Counted from the first letter of the stretch, positions 1 through 6,832 are shown. The stretch: 13,061 nt of DNA from Candidatus Brocadia sp. (GCA_030837935.1 JAUQXU010000238.1:1-13061), one strand, 5' to 3'. The notes: generated by a model from the letters alone, not told the origin. A program made the numbers and translations.

Positions 1-87
1 TAAGGGCTTGACATAAATTACTATGAGCATATTTTTCCACATGTTGTATAGCGCAGCATGGCCGCAACCGAATTGACCATACCTCTT

Positions 88-110
88 TCACTTCCTTCGT
101 AAGGAAGTGA
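88..110. repeat. Perfect 10-bp inverted repeat (hairpin 1)
   Basis: TCACTTCCTT at 88-97 is exactly complementary to AAGGAAGTGA at 101-110, with the loop CGT. No T-run follows on the plus strand, so it is not a canonical terminator in that direction. It directly abuts the next hairpin, which suggests a composite palindromic repeat. Confidence 0.75.
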
Positions 111-140
111 CTTTGTCGTGAGCTCAGTCGAACGATGAAG
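111..140. repeat. Inverted repeat around GAGCTC (hairpin 2)
   Basis: CTTTGTCGT at 111-119 can pair with ACGATGAAG at 132-140 with two G-U pairs; the loop contains the palindrome GAGCTC. The central text GAGCTCAGTCGAAC resembles short palindromic repeats I have seen scattered between genes of many environmental bacteria; that is recall, not a search. It starts at the base after hairpin 1. Confidence 0.6.
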
Positions 141-148
141 GGGAGGTA

Positions 149-175
149 AAAAACTTACACAAAAAAGAAGTTTTT
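149..175. repeat. A/T hairpin (hairpin 3)
   Basis: AAAAACTT at 149-156 is complementary to AAGTTTTT at 168-175 with an 11-base A-rich loop. The stem ends in a T-run, so it could be a weak terminator for transcription entering from the left; the low G+C content of the stem argues against a strong one. Confidence 0.4.
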
Positions 176-196
176 ACAGGATAATATAAGGGGTGG

Positions 197-220
197 CACG
201 GACAAACTTGTTTGTCCGTG
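197..220. repeat. Perfect 11-bp inverted repeat (hairpin 4)
   Basis: CACGGACAAAC at 197-207 is exactly complementary to GTTTGTCCGTG at 210-220, leaving only TT between the arms. No T-run follows. It could be an operator, a bidirectional stop, or one copy of a dispersed repeat; the sequence alone does not decide. Confidence 0.7.
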
Positions 221-332
221 TTCTTCGTCAAATTTGTTTAAGAAAGCGTACGGTAAGATAAAATGTGAATGTTCCAAAACCCGTTTCCAATTTCTGTTAT
301 TGTGATTGCAACTTCGATACGTTAGGAGAAAT

Positions 333-1094
333 ATGACCAAGGTGTCAGTCAGGTATGAAATCATGGTTGTAGCGAATCCTGATGAATTGAGTCTCAGAGC
401 AGCAGACGAATTCGTTCGCCAGGCTGGAGAAGCAGTACAGGCAAAGGGATTTTTTACGGTTGCGTTGTCTGGCGGCTCGACTCCCAGGGATCTCTATATG
501 CTGCTGGCTAGTGATCAATATCGAGAACGGGTACCATGGTCCAAAGTGTATGTATTTTGGGGCGATGAGCGTTGTGTTTCACTGGATCATCCCAATAGTA
601 ATTATCACATGGCCTTCGAGTCATTATTAGATAAGGTTCCAATTCCGGAAGAGAATATTTATCGAATGCCGGCGGAACAGAAAGATCACGATTGTGCGGC
701 AGCAGTATACGAGCAAACGATCAAGGCGTTTTTCCGTCTTAAACCAAAAGAGTTGCCTTGTTTTGACCTGATATTGCTTGGTATGGGAGAGGATGGGCAT
801 ATCGCTTCGCTCTTCCCGGGATCGTCTGCACTGGAAGAAACAGATCGCATAGTCTCCGCCAACTACATAGAAAAGTTCAGTGCATACCGTCTTACATTAA
901 CGGTTCCTGTGATCAACCAGGCCGCGAATGTCATGTTTTTGATTTCCGGGGAGTCGAAAGCTTCGATATTGAGAGAGGTTCTTGAGGATGAGTACCAACC
1001 GCGGCGATTACCATCACAGCTTATACGGCCTGTGAATGGTAGGCTTTTGTTCATTGTGGATCGTCCGGCTGCTGGTAAACTAACACGGGTATAA
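333..1094 (+). CDS. pgl: 6-phosphogluconolactonase
   Basis: Hydrolyses 6-phospho-D-glucono-1,5-lactone to 6-phosphogluconate, the second step of the oxidative pentose phosphate pathway, in the cytoplasm. The 253-residue product has the usual family length and the expected blocks: SGGSTP at 46-51 (phosphate-binding loop), WGDER at 76-80, and GMGEDGHIASLFPG at 150-163, which carries the catalytic-site Asp and His of this NagB-like fold. I chose the ATG at 333 because AGGAGA lies just upstream at 324-329; a frame open from a TTG at 306 adds nine residues without a ribosome site of its own. The gene sits 100 bases before a GH15 glycosidase in the same direction, which suggests that glucose released from a polymer is fed to the pentose phosphate route. 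A partner such as glucose-6-phosphate dehydrogenase may lie left of the window (inference). Confidence in the family is high. Confidence 0.93.
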   Translation: MTKVSVRYEIMVVANPDELSLRAADEFVRQAGEAVQAKGFFTVALSGGSTPRDLYMLLASDQYRERVPWSKVYVFWGDERCVSLDHPNSNYHMAFESLLDKVPIPEENIYRMPAEQKDHDCAAAVYEQTIKAFFRLKPKELPCFDLILLGMGEDGHIASLFPGSSALEETDRIVSANYIEKFSAYRLTLTVPVINQAANVMFLISGESKASILREVLEDEYQPRRLPSQLIRPVNGRLLFIVDRPAAGKLTRV

Positions 1095-1103
1095 GATACG
1101 TTC

Positions 1104-1155
1104 CGGATTTGATAAATTCGAAATTCAAATATCGAAATCCGAAACAAGGTTTTTT
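1104..1155 (+). terminator. Imperfect hairpin plus T-run between pgl and GH15 gene
   Basis: CGGATTTGATA at 1104-1114 pairs with TATCGAAATCCG at 1130-1141 apart from one bulged base, and the interior holds AATTCGAAATT, itself palindromic. A run of six T follows at 1150-1155, eight bases after the stem. This may partly stop transcription from pgl, or be a dispersed intergenic repeat. The distance from stem to T-run is longer than in a classical terminator. Confidence 0.35.
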
Positions 1156-1194
1156 GCAGAATAATACTAAATTGCTATCAAGAAAGGAAACAGT

Positions 1195-3219
1195 ATGCCG
1201 AGAGACATACCTGTAGGAAATGGTTCGATGCTGGTTACTTTTGATCAGGAGTATCAGATCAGGGATGTCTATTATCCGTATGTAGGAAAAGAGAATCACA
1301 CCATAGGACATCCCTGCCGCATGGGTGTGTGGGTTGATGGTCAGTTTAGTTGGATAGGTGCAGAATGGCAAAAGACATTGAAATACAAAGAGGACACCCT
1401 GGTGACCGATGTAACGGCAAGAAACGATCGATTAAAGATTGAGCTTCGGGTGTATGACGCCGTGGATTTTCATTTAAATATTTTTGTGAAGGAAATCGTC
1501 GTCAGGAATTTAGAGGGAAGGAACCGGGAAGTACGATTGTTTTTTAATCACGATTTTCATATATATGAAAATGAAGTGGGGGATACAGCGTATTACGACC
1601 CGGATACAAGAGCTATTATTCATTATAAATCCCAGCGATATTTTCTGATTAATTGTTGTGATCCCACCAAGTGTGGGATAGACCATTTTGCAACGGGGAT
1701 CAAGGAGGTATTTGGCGCTGAAGGGACATGGAGAGATGCAGAAGATGGCACATTAAGCGGTAATCCCATTGCACAGGGTTCCGTTGATTCAACCCTTGGT
1801 ATTAATCTCCGGATAAAGGCGCATGGTGAAAATGTGGCTCATTATTGGATTGCTGCCGGAACAAAGTACAGCGAAGTCGCAAAATTAAATCGGGATATCT
1901 GGGAGAAAACACCGGAAGAATTGATTCGCCGCACAGAAAACTATTGGAAGTTATGGGTCAATAAAGAGATGTTTAATTTCCATGATCTTCCGCAAAGGTT
2001 TGTTTCCTTTTTTAAACGAAGTCTCCTGATAATCAGAACGCAGATTGATAACAGCGGCGCCATCATTGCTGCAAATGATTCAGATATTGTCCAGGTAGGC
2101 AGGGATACGTATTCATATATGTGGCCTCGGGATGGCGCCCTGGTTGCGTATGCCCTCATTAAATCAGGGTATATGGATGCGACGAAGCGATTCTTTCAAT
2201 TTTGTGCAGATGTTATTTCCAAAGAAGGGTATCTGCTCCACAAATATAACCCCGACCGTTCTTTTGCCAGTTCGTGGCATCCCTGGCTAAAGGATGACAA
2301 AAAAAGCCTCCCCATCCAGGAAGACGGGATTGCCCTTGTTATCTGGGCGTTATGGAATCATTACGATGAATTCAGAGACATTGAGTTTGTAAAACCACTG
2401 TACAGGAGCTTTATCATTAATGCCGCAGAATTTATGGTTAAATTCAAGGATGAAGAAACAGGGTTACCCCTCAATTCATATGATTTGTGGGAGGAGCGAT
2501 ATGGAGTGCACACCTTTACGGTATCAGCAGTTATTGCGGGGTTACGAGCGGCGGGAAACTTTGCCTGCGCGTTTGGAGAGGATGAATACGGCAAGAAATA
2601 TTATGAAATTGCCGGTAAAATGAAGGATGCATTGATCGCGTATTTTTATGATAGGGTGGAAAGGCGATTTGCAAGGATGGGGAAAAGGACTGCAAATGGG
2701 TATGAACTTGATATGACTGTGGATGCAAGTCTTTCCGGATTAGTTGCCTTTGATATTTTTAGCCCGGATGAATCAATGATCGTATCAACGATGAATGCAG
2801 TGAAGGAAAAGTTGGAGGTAAAGACCCCGGTAGGGGGGATTGCAAGGTACACGAATGATTATTATCATCGTGTTGGTAACGATGTAGAACGCGTGCCCGG
2901 AAATCCCTGGTTTATTTGTACCATGTGGTTTGCGGAGTATGAAATTATACGTGCAAAAAACCTGACTGAACTGAATAATGCATTTCCAATCCTGGAATGG
3001 GTAGTGGATAGGGCGCTTCCATCAGGAGTCCTTGCGGAGCAGGTCGATCCGTACACCAATGCTCCGTTATCAGTGTCTCCGCTAACCTGGAGTCATGCAG
3101 CCTTCGTTACGACGTTGATAAAATATATGAAGAAGCGTGAAAAAATTTCCCTATGCGGTGAATGTGGCAATTCCGAGTTTTATATGCACCGACATATCCA
3201 AAAACCCTATAATGCTTAG
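1195..3219 (+). CDS. Glycoside hydrolase family 15 glucoamylase-like protein
   Basis: Predicted to release glucose from the non-reducing ends of alpha-glucans (glycogen or oligosaccharides); some bacterial GH15 members act on trehalose instead. The protein has 674 residues and no signal peptide, so it should be cytoplasmic. Residues 1 to about 260 form the beta-sandwich domain typical of bacterial members, and about 270-650 the (alpha/alpha)6 barrel. Visible blocks are MWPRDG at 309-314, QEDG at 375-378, YDLWEERYG at 429-437 with the likely acid Glu433 or Glu434, LAEQ at 613-616 with the likely base Glu615, and WSHAAF at 632-637. The catalytic assignment follows the pattern of clostridial glucoamylases. 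ATG 1195 has AAAGGA at 1183-1188. The C-terminal tail after residue 650 has an unusual CGEC pair and is not part of the usual core. The next gene is convergent. The exact substrate cannot be read from sequence. Confidence 0.88.
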   Translation: MPRDIPVGNGSMLVTFDQEYQIRDVYYPYVGKENHTIGHPCRMGVWVDGQFSWIGAEWQKTLKYKEDTLVTDVTARNDRLKIELRVYDAVDFHLNIFVKEIVVRNLEGRNREVRLFFNHDFHIYENEVGDTAYYDPDTRAIIHYKSQRYFLINCCDPTKCGIDHFATGIKEVFGAEGTWRDAEDGTLSGNPIAQGSVDSTLGINLRIKAHGENVAHYWIAAGTKYSEVAKLNRDIWEKTPEELIRRTENYWKLWVNKEMFNFHDLPQRFVSFFKRSLLIIRTQIDNSGAIIAANDSDIVQVGRDTYSYMWPRDGALVAYALIKSGYMDATKRFFQFCADVISKEGYLLHKYNPDRSFASSWHPWLKDDKKSLPIQEDGIALVIWALWNHYDEFRDIEFVKPLYRSFIINAAEFMVKFKDEETGLPLNSYDLWEERYGVHTFTVSAVIAGLRAAGNFACAFGEDEYGKKYYEIAGKMKDALIAYFYDRVERRFARMGKRTANGYELDMTVDASLSGLVAFDIFSPDESMIVSTMNAVKEKLEVKTPVGGIARYTNDYYHRVGNDVERVPGNPWFICTMWFAEYEIIRAKNLTELNNAFPILEWVVDRALPSGVLAEQVDPYTNAPLSVSPLTWSHAAFVTTLIKYMKKREKISLCGECGNSEFYMHRHIQKPYNA

Positions 3220-3252
3220 ATGGGGGCATCAAATTTTGTAACAGTTAATCCC

Positions 3253-3358
3253 CCACAGAGGACTCCGGGATTACAGAGATTGTTAGAGGATAAACAGGGA
3301 AAATTATGCGGATTTCCGGCATTTTCTTTATCTCTCTGCGTTCCCCGCACCTCTGTGG
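3253..3358. repeat. Imperfect fold-back element between convergent genes
   Basis: CCACAGAGG at 3253-3261 and CCTCTGTGG at 3350-3358 form perfect 9-bp ends. Reading inward, further blocks match between the two arms in order: CAGAGA, GATAAA, GAAAA and an ATGC/GCAT centre near 3307-3322. The whole 106-bp piece can therefore fold back on itself with gaps. No reading frame is inside. It may act as a two-way transcription stop for the GH15 and bacterioferritin genes, or be a small non-autonomous mobile repeat. Confidence 0.6.
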
Positions 3359-3364
3359 CAATTA

Positions 3365-3847
3365 TTACGAATTTTCTTTTTTATGAACCTGCGTTACCAG
3401 AAAATTCTCAGTTCCCATGTCTTTGATTTGTTGCAGATATGATTCTAAATCATTGGCGTGCTGCTCTTCATCAACAAGGATATGTTCGAGTAACTCGCGT
3501 GAGCCACCATCGCTCTCATCGAAGCAGAGTTTGATACCCCTTTGAAGTCTTTGAATTGCAACCTTTTCCAGCCCATAGTCGTTATCGGCTTGTTCTTTTA
3601 CCGTGTTTCCTACATTAATTTTATCAAGTTTAGTAATAATAGGGATGCCTTCCAGGTATAAAATACGTTCAATCAGTTTTTCTGCATGAGACATCTCTTC
3701 AAGAGCCCTTTTTTCGGTATCTTCATAAAGGAGTTGATATCCCCAGTTTTCACACATCTTGGCATGGATAAAATATTGATTAATGGCCGTTATCTCCGAT
3801 GTAAGTACTTCATTCAGTACTTCGATAACTTTTGCACTTCCCTTCAT
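3365..3847 (-). CDS. bfr: Bacterioferritin (haem-containing ferritin)
   Basis: Forms a 24-subunit shell that oxidises Fe(II) and stores Fe(III) mineral in the cytoplasm. The 160-residue product matches the usual length. The dinuclear ferroxidase ligands are all present at the same numbers as in E. coli Bfr: Glu18, Glu51, His54, Glu94, Glu127 and His130, with Tyr25 beside the site. Met52, the axial ligand of the inter-subunit haem b, is also present, which separates it from plain ferritin and Dps. The start is supported by a strong ribosome site, GGAGGAG on the minus strand at 3855-3861. It stands alone: the GH15 gene converges on it and lysC diverges from it. A promoter with a roughly 75-base leader lies upstream. 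In an organism rich in haem proteins, iron storage is expected, but control by iron is only an inference. Confidence is high. Confidence 0.95.
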   Translation of the reverse strand: MKGSAKVIEVLNEVLTSEITAINQYFIHAKMCENWGYQLLYEDTEKRALEEMSHAEKLIERILYLEGIPIITKLDKINVGNTVKEQADNDYGLEKVAIQRLQRGIKLCFDESDGGSRELLEHILVDEEQHANDLESYLQQIKDMGTENFLVTQVHKKENS

Positions 3848-3901
3848 GAAAAGTCTCCTCCATATTTAAGAAATGGTTCTCATAGATTAATGAATCTTGA
3901 C

Positions 3902-3911
3902 GAAGATCTTC
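3902..3911. promoter_or_regulatory. Palindrome in bfr leader
   Basis: GAAGATCTTC is a perfect 10-bp palindrome lying between the predicted bfr promoter and start codon. A partial dyad, GATT-4-AATC, lies nearby at 3885-3896. Either could be a repressor site, for example for an iron regulator, but neither matches the Fur consensus well. Confidence 0.3.
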
Positions 3912-3930
3912 CAACATTCTTAAAGGCGTT

Positions 3931-3959
3931 ATTATAAACATATATAATGTCAATTACAA
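3931..3959 (-). promoter_or_regulatory. Sigma70-type promoter for bfr
   Basis: Read on the minus strand, TTGTAA (3959-3954) is followed after exactly 17 bases by a perfect TATAAT (3936-3931). Transcription would start near 3924, giving a leader of about 77 bases. A TTGACA also occurs between them but is only 11 bases from the -10 box, so it is unlikely to be the -35 element. Confidence 0.6.
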
Positions 3960-3995
3960 AGTAATTCTTATGTTTTTTCGCTTTCTAGAAAAGGA

Positions 3996-4024
3996 TTGAC
4001 TTTAAGTAAAATATTTAATACTCT
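3996..4024 (+). promoter_or_regulatory. Possible promoter for lysC
   Basis: TTGACT at 3996-4001 is a good -35 box. The best -10 at 17 bases is TACTCT at 4019-4024, which is weak. A perfect palindrome, TTTCTAGAAA, lies just upstream at 3982-3991 and could be a regulator site. Confidence 0.35.
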
Positions 4025-4081
4025 AAATAAAGTTTTTTCGAATCTCAGTACTAGCAGGGAAATTATAGGCAAGGATGGAAT

Positions 4082-5323
4082 ATGGGACTTATTGTACAGA
4101 AATTTGGGGGCACTTCTGTTGCTAATGCAGAGCGCATAAGGGCTGCTGCAAAACGGATTGTTGAGACATATAAGACGGGGAATCAGGTCATTGTGGTAGT
4201 GTCAGCACGGGGTCAAACAACCGATGAACTCATCGACCTCGCCCATGAAATAACGGATAAACCTTCGACGCGTGAAATGGATATGCTTATGTCAACCGGA
4301 GAACAGATCTCCATTGCCCTTGTGGCTATGGCCATCCATGCCCTTGGGTATCCGGCTGTCTCGTTCACAGGGGGCCAGGTTGGTATCGTTACCGATAGCT
4401 ATCATACCAAGGCACGCATCCGAAATATCAATGCCCAGCGTATAAGAAAAGAATTAGACAATGGCATGATCGTAATTGTTGCCGGATTTCAGGGGGTTGA
4501 TATGAATGAAAATATTACCACTTTAGGACGCGGTGGTTCGGATACGACGGCTGTGGCCCTGGCCGCAATTATGAAGGCTGATCGTTGTGACATTTTTACC
4601 GATGTGGATGGTATCTATACGGCCGATCCGAGGAAAGTGCCCTATGCAAGGAAGCTCAACACGGTATCTTACGATGAGATCCTTGAACTGGCGAGTTTGG
4701 GTGCACAAGTAATGCATTCCCGTTCAATTGAATTTGCAAAGAAATATAACGTTCCTCTTCAGGTTCGTTCAAGTTTTAATGACAAGGAAGGGACGTTGAT
4801 TTGTAAGGAGGCAAAAGAGATGGAAGATATTGTTGTCAGTGGTGTCGCAGTAAGCAAGGATGACGCAAAAATTACGATCATGGCTGTGCCTGATGTTCCT
4901 GGCCAGGCAGCTAAGATATTTCACGAGATTGCCAAAAGAAATATAAACGTAGATATGATTATCCAGAATGCCAGTATTGAGGGCCGGGCCGATGTGACAT
5001 TTACGGTACCGCGGAGCGATTTGAGAGAGGCATTGAATGTTGCGGAAAAGATTAAGAAAGACCTCGGGGCTAAAGAGGTCATACACGACAGCAAAATCGC
5101 TAAACTTTCAGTGGTAGGTATCGGTATGCGGAGTCATTGTGGTGTAGCAGAAAAAATGTTTAGTGTCCTAGCAGATGAAAAGATCAATATCCAGATGATC
5201 AGCACCTCGGAGATTAAGATCTCCTGTGTAATTGAAGAGGCGCATGCTGATCGTGCCTTACGGGCGGTCCATACAGCCTTCGGTCTGGACAAGGTGGAAA
5301 AAGAAGAAGTTGTAAAAGTGTAA
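4082..5323 (+). CDS. lysC: Aspartokinase (monofunctional, two ACT domains)
   Basis: Phosphorylates L-aspartate with ATP to aspartyl-4-phosphate, the first step towards lysine, threonine, methionine, diaminopimelate and, through threonine, isoleucine. The 413-residue product has the length of Bacillus-type aspartokinase II. The kinase domain (1 to about 245) shows KFGGTSVA at 7-14, MSTGEQIS at 70-77, LGRGGSDTTA at 148-157 and FTDVDGIYTADPR at 172-184. Two ACT domains follow at roughly 265-330 and 342-405; MISTSEIKISCVI at 372-384 is the usual effector-site strand, so feedback by lysine and/or threonine is likely. ATG 4082 has AAGGA at 4071-4075. No homoserine dehydrogenase domain is fused. A strong internal ribosome site precedes Met247 (see the separate entry). 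It is a single gene between divergent bfr and a convergent radical SAM gene. Confidence is very high. Confidence 0.96.
   Translation: MGLIVQKFGGTSVANAERIRAAAKRIVETYKTGNQVIVVVSARGQTTDELIDLAHEITDKPSTREMDMLMSTGEQISIALVAMAIHALGYPAVSFTGGQVGIVTDSYHTKARIRNINAQRIRKELDNGMIVIVAGFQGVDMNENITTLGRGGSDTTAVALAAIMKADRCDIFTDVDGIYTADPRKVPYARKLNTVSYDEILELASLGAQVMHSRSIEFAKKYNVPLQVRSSFNDKEGTLICKEAKEMEDIVVSGVAVSKDDAKITIMAVPDVPGQAAKIFHEIAKRNINVDMIIQNASIEGRADVTFTVPRSDLREALNVAEKIKKDLGAKEVIHDSKIAKLSVVGIGMRSHCGVAEKMFSVLADEKINIQMISTSEIKISCVIEEAHADRALRAVHTAFGLDKVEKEEVVKV
4820..5323 (+). CDS. lysC: Aspartokinase beta subunit from internal in-frame start
   Basis: AAGGAGG at 4805-4811 is a full ribosome site lying eight bases before ATG 4820, which is in frame with lysC and encodes Met247. 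Translation from here would give a 167-residue protein holding only the two ACT domains. This is the arrangement known for Bacillus subtilis aspartokinase II and corynebacterial LysC, where an alpha2-beta2 enzyme is made from one gene. The motif is seen; use of the start is inferred from those relatives. Confidence 0.6.
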   Translation: MEDIVVSGVAVSKDDAKITIMAVPDVPGQAAKIFHEIAKRNINVDMIIQNASIEGRADVTFTVPRSDLREALNVAEKIKKDLGAKEVIHDSKIAKLSVVGIGMRSHCGVAEKMFSVLADEKINIQMISTSEIKISCVIEEAHADRALRAVHTAFGLDKVEKEEVVKV

Positions 5324-5325
5324 AT

Positions 5326-5366
5326 TCAGCTATCAGCTGCCAGCTTTTGCCTGATAGCTGATAGCT
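5326..5366. terminator. Strong hairpin between convergent lysC and radical SAM gene
   Basis: TCAGCTATCAG at 5326-5336 is exactly complementary to CTGATAGCTGA at 5351-5361; a second register, AGCTATCAGCT at 5328-5338 with AGCTGATAGCT at 5356-5366, is equally perfect. It lies just after the lysC stop and before the convergent stop, so a two-way transcription stop is plausible. No T-run adjoins the stem on either side, so it is not a textbook intrinsic terminator and could instead be a dispersed repeat. Confidence 0.5.
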
Positions 5367-5384
5367 ATGTGCAACAGTTTATAT

Positions 5385-6602
5385 TTAGTTTTTCTTTACG
5401 CTAGCTAGTTTGGGTTGATAGATGCAATACGGTTCTTCAGCCAAATAGTTACCAGTATCGTAAAATGCCCTCGCCCTGCAGCCCTCACAGACCTTTTTGT
5501 ATTCGCAGGCTCCACACTTACCTTCCAACAAATCAGGGTCGCGCAACTTCTGAAAGACCGGAGAGTCATTCCAGATATCTGCAAATTTTTGCTTCTTCAC
5601 GTGACCTGCCTCGACCGGTAAGTAACCGCAAGGGAAGACCTCCCCCTTGTGAGAGACAAAGCATACACCTGTTCCAGCCAGGCAACCCTTCGTCATGGCC
5701 GCCATGCCGTGGGTTTTCGGAGAAATGGTAATCCCCTCTTCCTTTGCGCGTTCCCGCATGATGCGGAAATAGTGGGGAGCACAGGTGGCTTTTGTTTGAA
5801 TCTTTGCCTCTTTGGAAAGGTCGTAGAAATGATTGAGTACCTCCTCGTACTTTTTGGGATGGAGCATCTGATCATCGGCAATCTGGACACCACATCCTAC
5901 GGGTACCAGCATAAAAATATGCATTGCATCTGCACCCAGTTTCAGGGCCAGGTTATAAAGATCATCAACTTGATGAACGTTGTGTTTCGCAATTGTGCAA
6001 TTGATTTGCATGCTCATACCCAGGTCTTTGAGTCGTTTAAATCCAGCGATAGACCGATCAAACGATCCGGGTATCTTCCTGAATTCATCATGTGTCTTGG
6101 CATCCGCACCATCAAAACTGATGGAAACCCTGGCAATGCCTGCGTCAACGATTTTTTTTGCAGTCTTGTCATCAACTAACGTTCCATTGGTTGCCAGCGC
6201 AACGCTTAATCCTTTACTTACCGCATACTTTGCGATCTCAAAAATATCAGGTCTGAAGAGCGGTTCGCCTCCGCTAAGCACTAGGATAGGCCTGCCTGCC
6301 TCGGTAATAGCGTCTACAAAGGCAAACGCTTCCTGCGTGGTCATGTCGTCCCTGGCAAGAGTCGTACTTACATCCAGTCTGCGACAGTGAACACACTCCA
6401 GATTGCAGCCCACAGTCGTCTCCCAAAATACTAAGCGCAATTGGTTCTTCATGTTCTTCATATATTCTATGGCAGGTTTACCGGACGTATCATCTTTGAT
6501 GCGTGCATAGGTCTCTCGTATCGTTTCCGGGTGACCACTATGTTCATGAGTAGTGGTGTGACCACCTTGCTGTTGGCTATGTGGATGATGTGGATGCGAC
6601 AT
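5385..6602 (-). CDS. Radical SAM/SPASM protein, probable AhbD-type haem b synthase
   Basis: The N-terminal half is a radical SAM domain: CNLECVHC at 66-73 gives the CX3CX2C site for the SAM-binding [4Fe-4S] cluster, and GGEP at 111-114 is the SAM-binding strand. The C-terminal half has the SPASM/twitch pattern, with Cys307, Cys314 and Cys325, then CX2CX5CX2C at 363-375 and Cys393, for one or more extra clusters. Overall wording (RLVFWETTVGCN, ATCAPHYFR at 272-280) resembles AhbD, which decarboxylates Fe-coproporphyrin III to haem b in the sirohaem-dependent route; AhbC and NirJ are close relatives, so the exact reaction is not certain. Residues 1-24 hold eight histidines, a possible metal-binding tail. 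The start has GGAGG at 6608-6612 on the minus strand. It is a single gene, divergent from citramalate synthase. The radical SAM call is near certain; AhbD is about 0.6. Confidence 0.85.
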   Translation of the reverse strand: MSHPHHPHSQQQGGHTTTHEHSGHPETIRETYARIKDDTSGKPAIEYMKNMKNQLRLVFWETTVGCNLECVHCRRLDVSTTLARDDMTTQEAFAFVDAITEAGRPILVLSGGEPLFRPDIFEIAKYAVSKGLSVALATNGTLVDDKTAKKIVDAGIARVSISFDGADAKTHDEFRKIPGSFDRSIAGFKRLKDLGMSMQINCTIAKHNVHQVDDLYNLALKLGADAMHIFMLVPVGCGVQIADDQMLHPKKYEEVLNHFYDLSKEAKIQTKATCAPHYFRIMRERAKEEGITISPKTHGMAAMTKGCLAGTGVCFVSHKGEVFPCGYLPVEAGHVKKQKFADIWNDSPVFQKLRDPDLLEGKCGACEYKKVCEGCRARAFYDTGNYLAEEPYCIYQPKLASVKKN

Positions 6603-6682
6603 ATTATCCTCCGATTATTTTAAATTGAAATTGTCACGAATAAATGTGTGGCAGAAATATACGAGTAAAAAATCTGTTAACA

Positions 6683-6712
6683 ATTATAAAGAAAATTTCA
6701 TTCTTTGGTCAA
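6683..6712 (-). promoter_or_regulatory. Sigma70-type promoter for the radical SAM gene
   Basis: Read on the minus strand, TTGACC (6712-6707) is followed after 18 bases by a perfect TATAAT (6688-6683). Transcription would begin near 6676, leaving a leader of about 74 bases before the ATG at 6602. Confidence 0.65.
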
Positions 6713-6737
6713 TGAATAAATCAATAAAATGAGAGAA

Positions 6738-6791
6738 AAGCTTGATTTTAAAACACCTTCACATGGGACATCGGCGTGTTTCTTTAAGCTT
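6738..6791. promoter_or_regulatory. Hyphenated dyad overlapping the cimA -35 box
   Basis: AAGCTT at 6738-6743 and AAACAC at 6751-6756 have complements GTGTTT at 6776-6781 and AAGCTT at 6786-6791. The right arm runs into the TTGACA of the cimA promoter. A regulator could bind here, but the arms are interrupted and of unequal length, so this is tentative. Confidence 0.3.
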
Positions 6792-6818
6792 GACAACCTA
6801 TTAAACCATTGATACCAT
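6790..6818 (+). promoter_or_regulatory. Sigma70-type promoter for citramalate synthase
   Basis: A perfect TTGACA at 6790-6795 is followed after 17 bases by TACCAT at 6813-6818, which keeps the important first two and last two bases of the -10 box. Transcription would start near 6825, about 90 bases before the ATG. Confidence 0.6.
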
Positions 6819-6832
6819 GGAAAAATTTCCAT
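6817..6832. promoter_or_regulatory. Inverted repeat at the cimA transcription start
   Basis: ATGGAAA at 6817-6823 and TTTCCAT at 6826-6832 are perfect 7-bp arms with AA between. They begin inside the -10 box and cover the expected start site, a position typical of repressor operators. No known regulator is implied by the sequence. Confidence 0.35.

Larger units (their letters stand above)
1..332. other. Gene-free upstream region with clustered hairpins
   Basis: I find no convincing coding sequence here; a 69-codon minus-strand frame at 155-364 has no family resemblance and overlaps the start of the next gene. The stretch holds four inverted repeats (88-110, 111-140, 149-175 and 197-220). A TTGACA lies at 8-13 but has no matching -10 box at normal spacing. 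For the downstream gene the best promoter I can offer is weak: TTGTTT at 234-239 and TAAAAT at 259-264, 19 bases apart. Confidence 0.6.

Noticed and set aside
194..213. TGGCACG followed by TTG, resembling a sigma54 promoter
   Set aside because: The spacing between the TGGCACG and TTG parts is seven bases rather than four, the GC element is not at -12, and the text is part of the 197-220 inverted repeat.
155..364. 69-codon minus-strand frame
   Set aside because: Low-complexity translation with no recognisable family, running through the hairpins and into the start of pgl.
3940..3956. TTGACA next to TATAAT on the minus strand before bfr
   Set aside because: The two boxes are only 11 bases apart; TTGTAA with a 17-base spacer fits better.
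5649..6179. 176-codon plus-strand frame
   Set aside because: Entirely antisense to the radical SAM gene, whose conserved motifs explain the coding signal; the translation shows no family features.
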